Positions 9,022 to 15,417 of a stretch of DNA of 64,000 bases are shown one piece after another; the first letter of the stretch is position 1, and each line of letters begins with the position of its first letter. Both the position numbers and the translations under genes were made by a program. The notes beneath the pieces are model-generated. The model was not told the DNA's origin, ran no database searches, and worked only from the letters and a program-made list of their open reading frames with translations. This stretch comes from Microbispora corallina (lineage in GTDB: Bacteria; Actinomycetota; Actinomycetes; Streptosporangiales; Streptosporangiaceae): NCBI RefSeq assembly GCF_016863035.1, contig NZ_BOOC01000015.1, positions 62,001-126,000 on the forward strand, read 5' to 3'.

Positions 9022-9059
9022 TTGACATAAGTCGGGCAGCCAGTCAGATAACGGACTGG
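9022..9059 (+). promoter_or_regulatory. Candidate promoter with operator-like inverted repeat
   Basis: TTGACA at 9022-9027 is a perfect -35 hexamer. A weak -10 (around TCAGAT/CAGATA, 9044-9050) follows 16-17 bases later. Overlapping it is the inverted repeat CCAGTC (9040-9045) / GACTGG (9054-9059) with an eight-base spacer, a geometry typical of dimeric repressors such as TetR proteins. No regulator gene is adjacent. Confidence 0.45.
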
Positions 9060-9187
9060 TTCTTTCTCGATACTCTTCGCCACCGGCCGGGCGGCGGATA
9101 CGGTGCCCTTGCCTCGGCCGTTCCCACCCGTCCCTCCACAGGGTAGGGCCGGCCGGACGGCACGCCGTGTGACCCGGAGCACGGCGC

Positions 9188-9222
9188 AACGCCCCCCGGC
9201 CTCCCCTTGGACGGGGGGCGTT
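9188..9222 (+). terminator. Hairpin in the methyltransferase leader (attenuator or terminator)
   Basis: Ten-base perfect stem, AACGCCCCCC at 9188-9197 with GGGGGGCGTT at 9213-9222, loop of 15. It is too far (about 220 bases) from the thioesterase stop to be its ordinary terminator and lies inside the presumed leader of the gene at 9405, so it may act as an attenuator; a bidirectional terminator is the alternative. Confidence 0.55.
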
Positions 9223-9250
9223 CCTCGTGTGCCGGGTCGTGCATCGCGCC

Positions 9251-9290
9251 GGGGAGACCCGGGGAGCCCCGGGGAGCCCAGGGGAGCCCG
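9251..9290 (+). repeat. Four tandem 10-base GGGGAGCCC repeats
   Basis: Four head-to-tail decamers with exact 10-base period: GGGGAGACCC, GGGGAGCCCC, GGGGAGCCCA, GGGGAGCCCG. Each brings a GGGG run, so the transcribed strand could fold a G-quadruplex or GGGG/CCCC hairpins. The array lies about 115 bases upstream of the methyltransferase start codon and could vary in copy number by slippage. Confidence 0.8.
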
Positions 9291-9404
9291 GCGACGGCGC
9301 TGGTAGCGTGCCCGCATGCGGATCGCCGACATCGACGGGCCGGGCGGGGAGGGCGTGTCCCGCGCCGGCCCCGTGCCCACGGGACGGAGAGCCGGCCGCC
9401 TGTC

Positions 9405-10184
9405 ATGACCTACCGTCACGCCACCGAACGGGACGACTACGAGGACCTGGCGGGCGGGGCCGTCCTGCATTCGGCGCCGGGCTTCCCCGCCTTCCCGGTC
9501 CGGCTGGCCAGCGAGATGTTCCAGCGTGCCCTGCACGTGCGCGGCGGCGGGCCGTGCATGGTCTGGGACCCCTGCTGCGGCAGCGGCTACCTGCTGACCG
9601 TGATCGGCTTCCTGCACCGCCGGTCGATCTCGTCCCTGCTGGGCTCCGACGCCGACCCCGAGGCCGTACGGCTCGCGGAGCGGAACCTGGGCCTGCTCGG
9701 ACGGGACGGCCTGGAGGCCCGGGCCGCCGACCTCGGCGCGCGGGCCGAGCGCTGGGGGAGGCCGTCCCACGCCGCGGCGGCGCGGTCCGCCCGGCGGCTC
9801 GCGCGGACGCTGGCGGACGGCGGGGGCGACCTGCCCGCCGAGGCGCGCCGCGCCGACGTGTTCGACGCCGGCGGGCTGCGGGAGGTCCTCGGCGGACGCC
9901 GTCCCGGTTTGGTCGTCACCGACGTGCCGTACGGCGAGCAGACGTCCTGGCTCGGACCGGACGGCGGGAGCGGCGCCGCGGGCATGCTCCGCACGCTGGG
10001 CGCGGTGCTGCCCGAGGGCGCCGTGATAGCGGTGGCGGTCAGGGGCCGCCGGCCGCCGCGCGCCGACGGCGCCCACGGCCTGGTTCCGCGCGGATCCTTC
10101 AAGGTCGGCACGAGGACCGTCACCCTGCTCCAGACGGCGGCCGGGGGCCCCCGGGACGAGGACGGCCGCCGAGTCGCGCCGTGA
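9405..10184 (+). CDS. AviRa-like 23S rRNA methyltransferase
   Basis: 259 residues from the ATG at 9405. Class I SAM-dependent methyltransferase; the SAM-binding motif is WDPCCGSGYLLT near residue 50, and the target/catalytic motif is TDVPYGEQT, a DPPY-like variant typical of N-methylating enzymes. The opening (YRHATERDDY, then HSAPGFPAFPVRLASE) is characteristic of AviRa, the avilamycin-resistance enzyme that methylates a guanosine in the peptidyl-transferase/A-site-entry region of 23S rRNA and blocks orthosomycin binding (family knowledge). No orthosomycin pathway is visible here, so the gene may give intrinsic resistance or serve housekeeping modification. The long structured leader suggests inducible expression. 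Confidence 0.85.
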   Translation: MTYRHATERDDYEDLAGGAVLHSAPGFPAFPVRLASEMFQRALHVRGGGPCMVWDPCCGSGYLLTVIGFLHRRSISSLLGSDADPEAVRLAERNLGLLGRDGLEARAADLGARAERWGRPSHAAAARSARRLARTLADGGGDLPAEARRADVFDAGGLREVLGGRRPGLVVTDVPYGEQTSWLGPDGGSGAAGMLRTLGAVLPEGAVIAVAVRGRRPPRADGAHGLVPRGSFKVGTRTVTLLQTAAGGPRDEDGRRVAP

Positions 10185-10219
10185 GCGGCCGCGCCGCGAC
10201 ACCCCGGCCGGGGGAGCGG

Positions 10220-10981
10220 TCAGCGCAGGCGCTCGGCCAGGAACTCCTCCCAGGTCCGCCCGCCCAGATCGGCGCCTTCGAGGGACAGGTTCCCCCCGGC
10301 CCGGTAGACGCGGCCGGCCTTCCCCGGCATCCGCACCGGCAGCGTGGGACGCCGGCGGCCGACGGCCGCGAGGTAGCCGCGCACCAGGTCGCCCAGGCCG
10401 TACACCCGGGGCCCGGCGAGGTCGGGCACGAGACCGGACGGCTCGCCGAGCGTCAGGCCGACGAGCCGGTCGGCCACGTCGCGCGCGTCGACCGGCTGGA
10501 AGCGGAGGCCGCCGGGGACCGGCACCACGGGCAGCCTGGCCATCTGCCGCACCACCTTCAGGACCAGGTCGTGGAACTGGGCGGCCCGCAGCGTCGTCCA
10601 CGGCAGGCCGGAGCCGGCCACGGCCTGCTCCGCGCCCAGCTTGGCGCGGAAGTAGCCCAGTGGGACCCGGTCCGCGCCAATGACCGAGATGTACACCAGG
10701 TGCCGGACGCCGGCCCGCGACGCCGCCCGCACGAGGTTCCGGGTGGCCTCGTCGTCGCCCTTCGACCCGCCGGCGAGGTGGACGACCACCTCCGCGCCGT
10801 TCACGGCCGGCTCGATCCCCACGCCTGTGAGAAGGTCGCCGGTCACGTGGTCCACGCCGTCCCCGGACTCGCGGGCCCGGCGGCTGAGCACCCGGACCGC
10901 GTGTCCGGCGTCCCGCAGGGCCGGCACAACGAGACGCCCGAGGGTGCCCGTGCCCCCGGTGACCAGAACGAGCGATGTCAT
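10220..10981 (-). CDS. NmrA-like NAD(P)H-binding reductase/epimerase-type protein
   Basis: 253 residues. An N-terminal Rossmann motif, TGGTGTLG, and an atypical SDR/NmrA layout without the usual YxxxK pair place it among NAD(P)H-binding proteins of the NmrA/YbjT group. Its substrate is unknown. The start has AAGGAGG a few bases upstream. It is divergent from an ECF41 sigma factor gene with only 97 bases between. ECF41 factors are typically linked to a carboxymuconolactone decarboxylase, oxidoreductase or epimerase ('COE') gene that they transcribe (family knowledge). This gene is the obvious COE partner, so regulation by the neighbouring sigma factor is expected. Confidence 0.88.
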   Translation of the reverse strand: MTSLVLVTGGTGTLGRLVVPALRDAGHAVRVLSRRARESGDGVDHVTGDLLTGVGIEPAVNGAEVVVHLAGGSKGDDEATRNLVRAASRAGVRHLVYISVIGADRVPLGYFRAKLGAEQAVAGSGLPWTTLRAAQFHDLVLKVVRQMARLPVVPVPGGLRFQPVDARDVADRLVGLTLGEPSGLVPDLAGPRVYGLGDLVRGYLAAVGRRRPTLPVRMPGKAGRVYRAGGNLSLEGADLGGRTWEEFLAERLR

Positions 10982-11013
10982 ATGTCCTCCTTCGGACCGG
11001 GAGCCGCGCCCCC

Positions 11014-11040
11014 GGTCACATCCGCCGGTTTCGGTGGGTC
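11014..11040 (+). promoter_or_regulatory. Candidate ECF41-type promoter
   Basis: GGTCACA at 11014-11020, then 16 bases, then GGTC at 11037-11040. This differs by one base in each half from the ECF41 consensus as I recall it (TGTCACA and CGTC with about that spacing). On the other strand TGTCCCA in the same gap is another near match facing the reductase. Both would fit autoregulation plus control of the partner gene. Confidence 0.4.
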
Positions 11041-11078
11041 TACCGCTGGGACACCGCGCGGGAAAGGAATGTGACGAC

Positions 11079-11948
11079 GTGGACGAGGGCGATCGGCTGG
11101 CGGAGCGTTTCGAGGAGCACCGGGCGCGGCTGCGCGCGGTGGCCTACCGGATGCTGGGCTCGTCGAGCGAGGCGGACGACGCCGTGCAGGACGCCTGGTT
11201 ACGCGTCAGCCGTGCCGGAGCCGGCGGCGTGGACGACCTCGGCGCCTGGCTGACCACGGTGGTGGCCCGCGTGTGCCTGAACATGCTGCGCACGCGCGCG
11301 CACCGGCGTGAGGACCCGCTCGACGGGCGGGCCGATCCGACGGCGGGCGGCGACCCGGAGCAGGAGGCCGTGCTGGCCGACTCGGTGGGGCTGGCTCTGC
11401 TGGTCGTGCTCGACACGCTGACGCCGTCGGAGCGGATCGCCTTCGTGCTGCACGACATGTTCGCGGTGCCGTTCGACGAGATCGGCCCGATGATCGACCG
11501 GTCTCCGGCCGCGGCGCGCCAGCTCGCGAGCCGGGCCCGCCGCCGGGTCCGCGGGGAGACGGCGGTGCCCGACGCCGACCTCGTCCGGCAGCGGCGGGTC
11601 GTGGACGCCTTCCTGGCGGCCTCCCGCGGCGGCGACTTCGAGGCCCTCGTGGCCGTGCTCGACCCCGAGGTGGCGCTGCACGCCGACGCGGCGGTCGGGC
11701 CGACCCCGGCGCCGGTCGTGCTCCGCGGCGCGCGGTCCGTCGCGAAGGGCGCGTTCCTCGCCTCCGCGCGGGCCAGGTTCACCCAGCCGGCGCTGGTGAA
11801 CGGCTCGGTCGGTCTCGTGATGGCGCCGCGGGGGAGGCTCTCGCTCGTCCTCGGCTTCGCGATCGCGGACGGCCGGATCACGGCGATCGACATCATCGCC
11901 GACCCGGACCGGCTCCGCGGCCTCCACCTCGCCGTGCTCGACGCGTGA
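11079..11948 (+). CDS. ECF41-family sigma factor (SigJ-like)
   Basis: 289 residues from GTG 11079, with GGAAAGG eleven bases upstream. Sigma region 2 spans about residues 8-75 (FEEHRARLRAVAYRMLGS, DDAVQDAWLR, WLTTVVARVCLNMLR). Region 4 spans about 115-170 (LTPSERIAFVLHDMF, PFDEIGPMI, SPAAARQLASRARRRVR). The C-terminal ~110 residues form the SnoaL-like domain that defines ECF41 and acts as a built-in regulator in place of an anti-sigma factor (family knowledge). It ends IADPDRLRGL, resembling the conserved NPDKL-type terminus. It directs RNA polymerase to its own promoter and to the divergent NmrA-like gene. The inducing signal is unknown. Confidence 0.92.
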   Translation: MDEGDRLAERFEEHRARLRAVAYRMLGSSSEADDAVQDAWLRVSRAGAGGVDDLGAWLTTVVARVCLNMLRTRAHRREDPLDGRADPTAGGDPEQEAVLADSVGLALLVVLDTLTPSERIAFVLHDMFAVPFDEIGPMIDRSPAAARQLASRARRRVRGETAVPDADLVRQRRVVDAFLAASRGGDFEALVAVLDPEVALHADAAVGPTPAPVVLRGARSVAKGAFLASARARFTQPALVNGSVGLVMAPRGRLSLVLGFAIADGRITAIDIIADPDRLRGLHLAVLDA

Positions 11949-12104
11949 CCGGGACCGTGGTCCCGCCCGGGGTGGAACTAGGGTGTGGCGTGTGACGCCC
12001 ACTCACCTGGCCGCCCATCCGGCGCCGCTCACGGCCGGCGCGCGGCGCGGCCTCCTGCCCGCGGCGCCGTACGCCGTGCCCGGGACGGCGGAAGGGAGCG
12101 TCGC

Positions 12105-12674
12105 ATGACGACCGCCCGCGCCGGTGACGTCGACTACGACGCCCACGTTCACGGCTACGCCGTCCAGCGCAGGACCGACCCGCGGATCGCGGCCAGGGTC
12201 CACGCGGCGATCGGGGAGGGCCGCAGCCTGATCAACGTCGGCGCGGGCGCCGGGTCGTACGAGCCCGACGACCGGTACGTCGTGGCCGTCGAGCCCTTCG
12301 CGGTCATGCGGGCGCAGCGCCCGGCGCACCGGGTGCCCGCGCTCGACGCCGCCGCCGAGCGCCGCCGGTTCCCCGCCGTCGACTGGATCGCCGGGCGGAT
12401 CGGGACGACGAGCCGCGTGGAGACGGTCCCGGTCCCGAACGACTGTGTGGACGGCTTCGTCGAGGCCTACTACGCCCGGCCGGAGCACTTCCTCGACCCG
12501 CGGGTGCGGGCGTCGCAGTCGGCGTGGGGGTTCGTCGACGACGAGGTCGAGCGCCGCGCCGTGGAGCGCCTGCGCGCCGACCTCGACAGCGGGGCCGGGG
12601 ACGCCCGGTTCGGCCACCTGCGCGGGCAGCCGGAGTTCCACGGGTCCCTCCGCCTCGTCGTCGGACTCCCGTGA
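12105..12674 (+). CDS. Methyltransferase-like protein with internal in-frame deletion
   Basis: 189 residues. The N-terminal ~70 residues hold a SAM motif I (LINVGAGAGSYEP) and the following beta-strand (YVVAVEPFAVMRAQRP). The C-terminal ~100 residues match the family's tail (VPVPNDCVDGF, EAYYARPEHFLDP, SQSAWGF). Between them, where the family normally has about 60-70 residues carrying motifs II and III, the sequence runs straight from ALDAAAE to RRRFPAVDWIAG. The junction DNA contains the repeat-like GCCGCCGAGCGCCGCCGG, consistent with a slippage deletion that kept the frame. The product probably cannot bind SAM and substrate normally. It could be a decaying gene or a shortened binding protein. 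It is followed at 59 bases by an intact methyltransferase. Confidence 0.7.
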   Translation: MTTARAGDVDYDAHVHGYAVQRRTDPRIAARVHAAIGEGRSLINVGAGAGSYEPDDRYVVAVEPFAVMRAQRPAHRVPALDAAAERRRFPAVDWIAGRIGTTSRVETVPVPNDCVDGFVEAYYARPEHFLDPRVRASQSAWGFVDDEVERRAVERLRADLDSGAGDARFGHLRGQPEFHGSLRLVVGLP

Positions 12675-12732
12675 CCGCGCCCCTCCCCCTCCCCCTGCCC
12701 GTCCCCCCGGCCGCCGCACGAGGAGACACGGC

Positions 12733-13329
12733 ATGACCGAGCGATCCCTCGACGACACCAGGGCCTTCTTCGCGGCCAAGGCGGCCACCTGGGAGGAGAA
12801 GTACCCGGACGACGGCCCGGCCTTCGCCGCGGCCGTCGCCGGCCTGGCCCTCCCGGCGGGCGGCGTGGCCCTGGACGCCGGGTGCGGCACCGGCCGCGCC
12901 TTCCTCCCGCTGCGCGCCGCCGTCGGGCCGTCCGGGCACGTCGTGGGCGTCGACGTCACGCCGGAGATGATCTGGTCGGCCCGCGACCGCGGCCGGGGCG
13001 CCCACGGCACCCTGCTGATCGCCGACGTCGGACGGCTCCCGCTCCGCGACGGCGCGGCCGACGGCGTGCTGGCGTCGGGGCTGATCTCGCACGTCCCACA
13101 GCCGGCCGAGGTGCTGGCCGAGCTCGCCCGGGTGACCCGCCCCGGGGGCAGGCTGGCGCTGTTCCACCCGGTCGGCCGCGCCGTCCTGGCGGCCCGGCGC
13201 GGCCGCACGCTCACCCCGGACGACGTGCGCGCGGAGCCCAACCTCCGCCCCCTGCTGGAGGCCGCGGGCTGGGCCCTGCTCGCGTTCCACGACGGCGACG
13301 ACCGCTACCTGGCTCTCGCCGGCAGATGA
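12733..13329 (+). CDS. Class I SAM-dependent methyltransferase
   Basis: 198 residues, start supported by GAGGAGA ten bases upstream. Small Rossmann-fold methyltransferase of the UbiE/type-11 kind: motif I is ALDAGCGTGRAFLPLR, the SAM-ribose strand is HVVGVDVTPEMI, motif II is LIADVGRLPLRDGAADGV, and RVTRPGGRLALFHPVG matches motif III/post-III. No signal or membrane segment; cytosolic. The acceptor (small molecule or lipid) cannot be inferred. It probably forms an operon with the internally deleted methyltransferase-like gene just upstream. Convergent with the SGNH hydrolase gene, with a modest hairpin in between. Confidence 0.88.
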   Translation: MTERSLDDTRAFFAAKAATWEEKYPDDGPAFAAAVAGLALPAGGVALDAGCGTGRAFLPLRAAVGPSGHVVGVDVTPEMIWSARDRGRGAHGTLLIADVGRLPLRDGAADGVLASGLISHVPQPAEVLAELARVTRPGGRLALFHPVGRAVLAARRGRTLTPDDVRAEPNLRPLLEAAGWALLAFHDGDDRYLALAGR

Positions 13330-13342
13330 CCCCGTACGGCGT

Positions 13343-13373
13343 CCGCCCGCCGGGACGCCGCGACGCCGGGCGG
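13343..13373. terminator. Candidate bidirectional terminator hairpin
   Basis: Inverted repeat CCGCCCG (13343-13349) / CGGGCGG (13367-13373) with a 17-base loop, centred between two convergent genes (methyltransferase ending at 13329, SGNH hydrolase ending at 13405). Seven G+C pairs only, so support is moderate. Confidence 0.4.
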
Positions 13374-13404
13374 CCCGGGGGACCACCCGGCGTCGCACGA
13401 TGGC

Positions 13405-15198
13405 CTACGGCCAGGTGCTCCTGACGAGGTCGGCAAGCCGGCGGCCCTCCTCCGCGTAGCCCGCGACCGTGGGATGGTAGGACTCCCTGTTCGGCGGCCA
13501 GGACGCCGGGAGCCCGTTGGCGTAGGGGCTGCCGGCGCAGAAGTCGTGACCCTTGAACGCGTCCTCGACGTCCAGGACCGAGACCCCCGCGATGGCGGCC
13601 GCGGCCTTGATGACGGCGTTGAGACGCGACCACGTCCCCCGGATGCGCTTCAGCGTGGTGTCGCTGATCGAGTCGATGACGCCGAGGGACGCGCCGCAGT
13701 AGAACGGCGCGGTCTCGGGGAAGATCTGCGGGTAGGTCAGCACCACGACGTGCGCCTTGGGGGCCGCGACCCGCACGGCGTCGTAGGTGGCGACCAGCGT
13801 CCACTCGAAGTCGTCGATGAACGCGTCGGCCTTGTCGAGCTCGCCGCCGAAACAGGAGTTGATGGTGGCCGATCCCATGCAGCGGGTCAGAATGCCGGCG
13901 AAGTCGACGTCGTTGCCGCCGAGGGTGAGGGTGACCAGCCGGGTCTTCGCGCCGAGGGGGCCGGAACCGCCCGTCTGGTCGATCTGCGGCGGGTGGCCCT
14001 TGAAGACCTGCGTCAGGACGCTGGTCGTGGCCTCCGAACAGGCGAGGATCACCGGTTTGGCGCCGCCCAGCCAGGTGGGCAGACCGCTGTTCGCGGCCAC
14101 CATGGAGTACGTCTTGTCCGAGCGGTCGCAGTTGTCGCCGGGGAAGCCGGAGTGGTCGTAGGTGCCGAGGCCCGCGGCGTAGGAGTCGCCGAGCGCGACG
14201 AACGGCACGGAGGTGTCGACGGCGGGCGGCTGGGCGGAGTCGCAGTGCGGGACACCCGGTGAGAAGCCGTCCGTGCCCTGCTGAGGCGTGGAGACGAACC
14301 AGTCGTAGACCCACCTGTTGTCGCCGATCTTGTCCCACGTCCTGCTGGTGAGGCCGTCGTACGGGTCGGCTCCGCCGTTGTTGACCTGGCAGATCACGCT
14401 GACCCCGGCACCCTCGCGGAGGGTGGCGACGACGTGGCCGGTCTCCGGCCGGCTCTGCACCGACAGACTCCCGTCCGTGCCCTGGATCCGGTAGCCCGTG
14501 GGGCCCGGGGTCTGGGTGGGCGAGCAGTGCGGGATGCCCGGCGAGTATCCGTCCGCGCCCTGGGGCGGCGTGGAGACGAACCAGTCGTAGACCCACCTGT
14601 TGTCGCCGATCTTGTCCCACGTCCTGCTGGTGAGGCCGTCGTACGGGTCGGCGCCGCCGTCGTTGACCTGACAGACGACCTGCACCGGGTCGCCCTCCCG
14701 CAGGGAGCCGACGACGTGGTCGACGGCCGGCCGGCCCTGGACGGTGAGCGTGCCGTCGGTGCCCTGGACGTGGTATCCGCCGCCCGGGCTCCCGGTTGTG
14801 GGGGAGCAGTGCCGCACGCCGGGAGAGAACCCGTCGGCGCCCTGGGGCGGGGTGGTGACGAAGTGGTCGTACACCCATCCGCCGCCTGCGACCAGGTCCC
14901 AGGTGCGGCTGGCGAGACCGTCGTCGGGGTCGGCGCCGCCATTGTTGATCTGGCAGACCACCGCCACGGCGTCGCCCTCGCGCAGCCAGCGGACGGGGTC
15001 GCCCACCTTCGGGTCGCGCTGGACGGCCAGGGTCCCGTCCGTGCCGTCGACGTGGTAGGTCTGCGTGGGAGGCACGCACTGGCCGGTGACGTCGTCGGGA
15101 ACGCAGGCCAGTGCGGGTGTCCCGGCCGCGACGACCAGGCCTCCCGCGGCCAGCGCGGCCGCGCAGGCGACGCGCGCGACCAGCCTCAGCTGCAGCAT
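13405..15198 (-). CDS. Secreted SGNH hydrolase with three repeated cysteine modules
   Basis: 597 residues from the ATG at 15198, which has GGAAGAGG six bases upstream and opens a signal peptide (LVARVACAAALAAGGLVVAAG, cleavage near ALA/CVPDD). Longer in-frame starts exist but add a non-signal extension. Residues ~40-318 hold three copies of a ~90-residue module with the pattern GTDGxLxVQ, REGDxVxVxCQ(I/V)NxGGADP, TWD, WVYDxFVxTP, GxSPGxxHC. The rest is an SGNH/GDSL hydrolase: GDSYAAG (block I), GGNDVDF (block III), and SYHPT with the catalytic His near the C-terminus. It is likely an extracellular esterase or lipase, with the modules as probable wall- or substrate-binding domains. The same module occurs once in the CHAP protein at 16773. 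Confidence 0.9.
   Translation of the reverse strand: MLQLRLVARVACAAALAAGGLVVAAGTPALACVPDDVTGQCVPPTQTYHVDGTDGTLAVQRDPKVGDPVRWLREGDAVAVVCQINNGGADPDDGLASRTWDLVAGGGWVYDHFVTTPPQGADGFSPGVRHCSPTTGSPGGGYHVQGTDGTLTVQGRPAVDHVVGSLREGDPVQVVCQVNDGGADPYDGLTSRTWDKIGDNRWVYDWFVSTPPQGADGYSPGIPHCSPTQTPGPTGYRIQGTDGSLSVQSRPETGHVVATLREGAGVSVICQVNNGGADPYDGLTSRTWDKIGDNRWVYDWFVSTPQQGTDGFSPGVPHCDSAQPPAVDTSVPFVALGDSYAAGLGTYDHSGFPGDNCDRSDKTYSMVAANSGLPTWLGGAKPVILACSEATTSVLTQVFKGHPPQIDQTGGSGPLGAKTRLVTLTLGGNDVDFAGILTRCMGSATINSCFGGELDKADAFIDDFEWTLVATYDAVRVAAPKAHVVVLTYPQIFPETAPFYCGASLGVIDSISDTTLKRIRGTWSRLNAVIKAAAAIAGVSVLDVEDAFKGHDFCAGSPYANGLPASWPPNRESYHPTVAGYAEEGRRLADLVRSTWP
14285..14652 (-). repeat. 86-base exact direct repeat inside the SGNH hydrolase gene
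   Basis: Bases 14285-14370 and 14567-14652 are identical over 86 positions, offset by 282 bases (94 codons, one module). They encode the conserved end of modules two and three, whose flanking parts have diverged. The first module is less alike. This indicates a recent tandem duplication or gene conversion. Confidence 0.85.
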
Positions 15199-15417
15199 GG
15201 AGCACCTCTTCCTGCCGGCCGTGCGGCCCTGGCGGGCCGGGGGGAACGCGGCCGGCGCCCTGAGTGTCCCGGCCCCGCGGATCGGCGTCATGTCGGGCAA
15301 AGGCACTCGAAACATGTCCTGGCTTCACGCCACATGTCGCGTCATCACCTGACATGACGGGAGCTGATCGACGGCCCAAAACTCATCGGTGACCGCCGTG
15401 ATCGATTGGAGTCGCCC
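15199..15417. promoter_or_regulatory. Divergent promoter with four CATGTC sites
   Basis: The gap between the divergent SGNH hydrolase and CHAP genes contains CATGTC at 15289-15294, 15313-15318 and 15333-15338 and its complement GACATG at 15351-15356. Two lie within ACATGT palindromes (15312-15317, 15332-15337) exactly 20 bases apart. Regular spacing near two helical turns suggests cooperative binding of one regulator controlling both secreted enzymes. Confidence 0.5.

Larger units (their letters stand above)
8968..9404 (+). other. Long gene-free region: leader of the rRNA methyltransferase
   Basis: 437 bases without a credible gene on either strand. It contains, in order: a promoter-like TTGACA with an overlapping inverted repeat (9022-9059), a ten-pair hairpin (9188-9222) and four exact-period 10-base repeats rich in GGGG (9251-9290). 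The AviRa-like gene starts at 9405. If transcription starts near 9057, the mRNA leader is about 345 bases, unusually long for this genome, and would include the hairpin and the G-run repeat. This arrangement suggests control by transcript structure. Confidence 0.55.

Noticed and set aside
8985-10601. 538-codon minus-strand frame covering the non-coding leader and AviRa-like gene
   Set aside because: It crosses the hairpin and the repeat array, has no domain and is opposed by a clear methyltransferase on the other strand.
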